DNA of 24,124 nucleotides from an uncultured Collinsella sp. (GTDB lineage: Bacteria > Actinomycetota > Coriobacteriia > Coriobacteriales > Coriobacteriaceae): contig CAAEVD010000006.1 of assembly GCA_900759435.1 (NCBI GenBank), forward strand, positions 1 through 24,124. Reading direction: 5' to 3'. The first letter of the stretch is position 1. The number at the start of each line of letters is the position of its first letter. A program made the translations under genes and the position numbers. The notes under the pieces were generated by a model, which ran no database searches, was not told the origin of the DNA, and saw only the letters and a list, made by a program, of their open reading frames with translations. Below are positions 23,267 to 24,124 of this stretch, piece after piece.

Positions 23267-24124
23267 GGGAGTGGCGCTGGTTGGCGCTGTAGCGTGATGG
23301 CCGGGGATACGGGGCAGTTCGCAGGAGCGCGAGCTGCCCCGTTTTTTGTATTGCGGGGATATGACATCCGAATGGTCGTAGGGTTTCAGCTAAATGGCTA
23401 TTTAGCTGCGTAAAATCGACCCTTGAGACATCGATCTCGCCCGACATAAGTTTGGGGAGAAGAGCGTCACGAAGAGCAGCCAGTTTTCGGTTCTGTGTCG
23501 AATTCTGAACAATCTGTTCTCTCAGTGGCTCTGCAATAGTATTAAACCTCTCGAGATCTCCTCTTGCAGGAATAGGCACGTTCAACGCTTCCAAATCGCC
23601 TTTTCCCATATGCGCGACGGTAGTACCAGAGGCGTAGTTCTGGATGAAAGCCAACAATGGGTTCAATGCCATAAGCAAATAACTTCTTGAAACTCCCGAA
23701 TTGGCAGCGGGCTCGAACAGGCAAACTCGCTGATTCAGTACAGCCATTTCACCCTGCCAGAGACATGGCGCGAATTCGGCATCCATTCCCGCTAAAACGT
23801 CACCAGGATGTACGAATACCCTTTTTGGATGAGCCTCATTTGTCCAATACTGCGGAGAGAAGGTGCTCAAATCACGTATGCGGATCAGGGGATACCCTAC
23901 CTTTTCCTCGTTAAACAAGGCAGACTTGAACGCTGCTCCATAAACAACATCAGCAATGTCATAAATTGACCCGAGGGTTAACTTGTTGCAGCAGAAGGAA
24001 TGTTGGTACTGAACATTCATCAACTCAAGTAAATAGCCATTTAGCTTAGAGTTTGCTTGCTGCTTTGCATATATCGCGTCAAGTATTGAAACAATTTGAT
24101 GCTGAACCTCAGTTTGCGGTAAAT
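23127..24124 (-). CDS. hsdS: type I restriction-modification specificity subunit HsdS, C-terminal half (5' truncated by window, no stop at the usual place)
   Basis: HsdS sets the DNA target of a type I restriction-modification complex together with HsdM and HsdR. The frame is open to the right edge. On the - strand one reads the end of the central conserved helix (VQHQIVSILDAIYAKQQA, about 24107-24054), then SKLNGYLLEL, then a complete second target-recognition domain (about 24020-23575, with GYPLIRIRDL, PGDVLAGMDAEF and NQRVCLFEP) and the C-terminal conserved helix (TIAEPLREQIVQNS ... LLPKLMSGEIDVSRVDF). Homology should end near 23410. The frame runs on without a stop to 23127, antisense to the neighbouring gene, adding about 90 unrelated residues. 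Base composition is clearly AT-richer than the neighbours, suggesting acquisition. hsdM and hsdR are expected off the right edge. A perfect inverted repeat brackets the domain. Confidence 0.88.
   Translation of the reverse strand, partial: LPQTEVQHQIVSILDAIYAKQQANSKLNGYLLELMNVQYQHSFCCNKLTLGSIYDIADVVYGAAFKSALFNEEKVGYPLIRIRDLSTFSPQYWTNEAHPKRVFVHPGDVLAGMDAEFAPCLWQGEMAVLNQRVCLFEPAANSGVSRSYLLMALNPLLAFIQNYASGTTVAHMGKGDLEALNVPIPARGDLERFNTIAEPLREQIVQNSTQNRKLAALRDALLPKLMSGEIDVSRVDFTQLNSHLAETLRPFGCHIPAIQKTGQLALLRTAPYPRPSRYSANQRHSPTYQISRQTNPCVWASPLGRNPRPPLPPDAVAHRLHDARSGIGRAI
23309..23347 (+). terminator. strong intrinsic terminator of the double zinc-ribbon gene
   Basis: A 14-bp stem (23309-23322 with 23329-23342), perfect except for one G-T pair, has a 6-base loop and is followed by a six-T tract (23342-23347). 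No T-rich tract lies on the opposite side, so it should not stop the hsdS transcript coming from the other direction. Confidence 0.93.
23388..23404 (+). repeat. inverted repeat copy 1 (left end of possible invertible hsdS segment)
   Basis: AGCTAAATGGCTATTTA at 23388-23404 is the exact reverse complement of 24030-24046. It lies where the normal HsdS reading ends. The surrounding bases extend it into a local 9-bp hairpin (23387-23408). On the + strand the copy reads QLNGYLAA followed by TAA (23411-23413). Confidence 0.85.
24030..24046 (-). repeat. inverted repeat copy 2 (right end of possible invertible hsdS segment)
   Basis: TAAATAGCCATTTAGCT at 24030-24046 is the exact reverse complement of copy 1, 625 bases away. 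On the - strand it encodes KLNGYL at the junction between the central conserved region and the second target-recognition domain of HsdS. Confidence 0.85.

Noticed and set aside
23387..23408. Inverted repeat copy 1 as merely the terminator of hsdS
   Set aside because: It is AT-rich with no T-run in the - direction, and its 17-bp core is matched exactly at the other end of the recognition domain.
1..24124. CRISPR arrays, tRNA or rRNA genes, prophage genes
   Set aside because: No regularly spaced direct repeats, no cloverleaf or rRNA-like segments and no phage structural genes were seen by reading; a tool search was not possible.

Overview
The window is high-GC, densely coding bacterial DNA. 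The gene content and codon style suggest an anaerobic actinobacterium of the class Coriobacteriia, and a Collinsella-like gut organism is my best guess. Supporting signs are a superoxide reductase (anaerobe oxidative defence), formate-tetrahydrofolate ligase, the strong GC-ending codon bias, and envelope proteins with disordered N-termini. The taxon is an inference; no rRNA or tRNA gene lies in the window.

Region 1 (1-14732, all + strand) is mostly DNA replication, repair and recombination. It holds the 3' part of an AddA-type helicase-nuclease, dnaE (replicative polymerase), a SWIM/SNF2 helicase, a small superoxide reductase whose N-terminal iron centre has been lost, a full-length NAD-synthetase-like protein in which the catalytic positions of both domains look destroyed, and a tightly overlapping ruvC-ruvA-ruvB operon. 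Region 2 (14733-16606) is formate-tetrahydrofolate ligase with its own promoter candidate and terminator. Region 3 (16607-23347) is a mosaic of less characterised genes: two zinc-ribbon proteins (one membrane anchored), a 78-residue Cys-rich protein, a single-pass membrane protein, and a cation diffusion facilitator with a manganese-type metal site, separated by clear intrinsic terminators. Region 4 (23348-24124, - strand) is a visibly AT-richer type I restriction specificity gene (hsdS) that runs off the right edge.

The most interesting signal is in region 4. A perfect 17-bp inverted repeat brackets the second target-recognition domain of hsdS. Inverting the 625-bp segment between the copies would convert the reading frame from a two-domain protein without a stop at the usual place into a half-length HsdS ending KLNGYLAA-stop. 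This has the layout of a phase-variable DNA-inversion system. The second main find is the apparently dead NAD synthetase homologue at 10297-12282. Three long imperfect palindromes (2169-2231, 12291-12388, 18875-19014) lie between genes and are not explained as ordinary terminators; they may be mobile palindromic repeats or structured RNAs.

No gene-free stretch exceeds 300 bases. The longest (18756-19045) contains a strong terminator and the 140-base palindrome. I saw no CRISPR array, insertion sequence, prophage or RNA gene.
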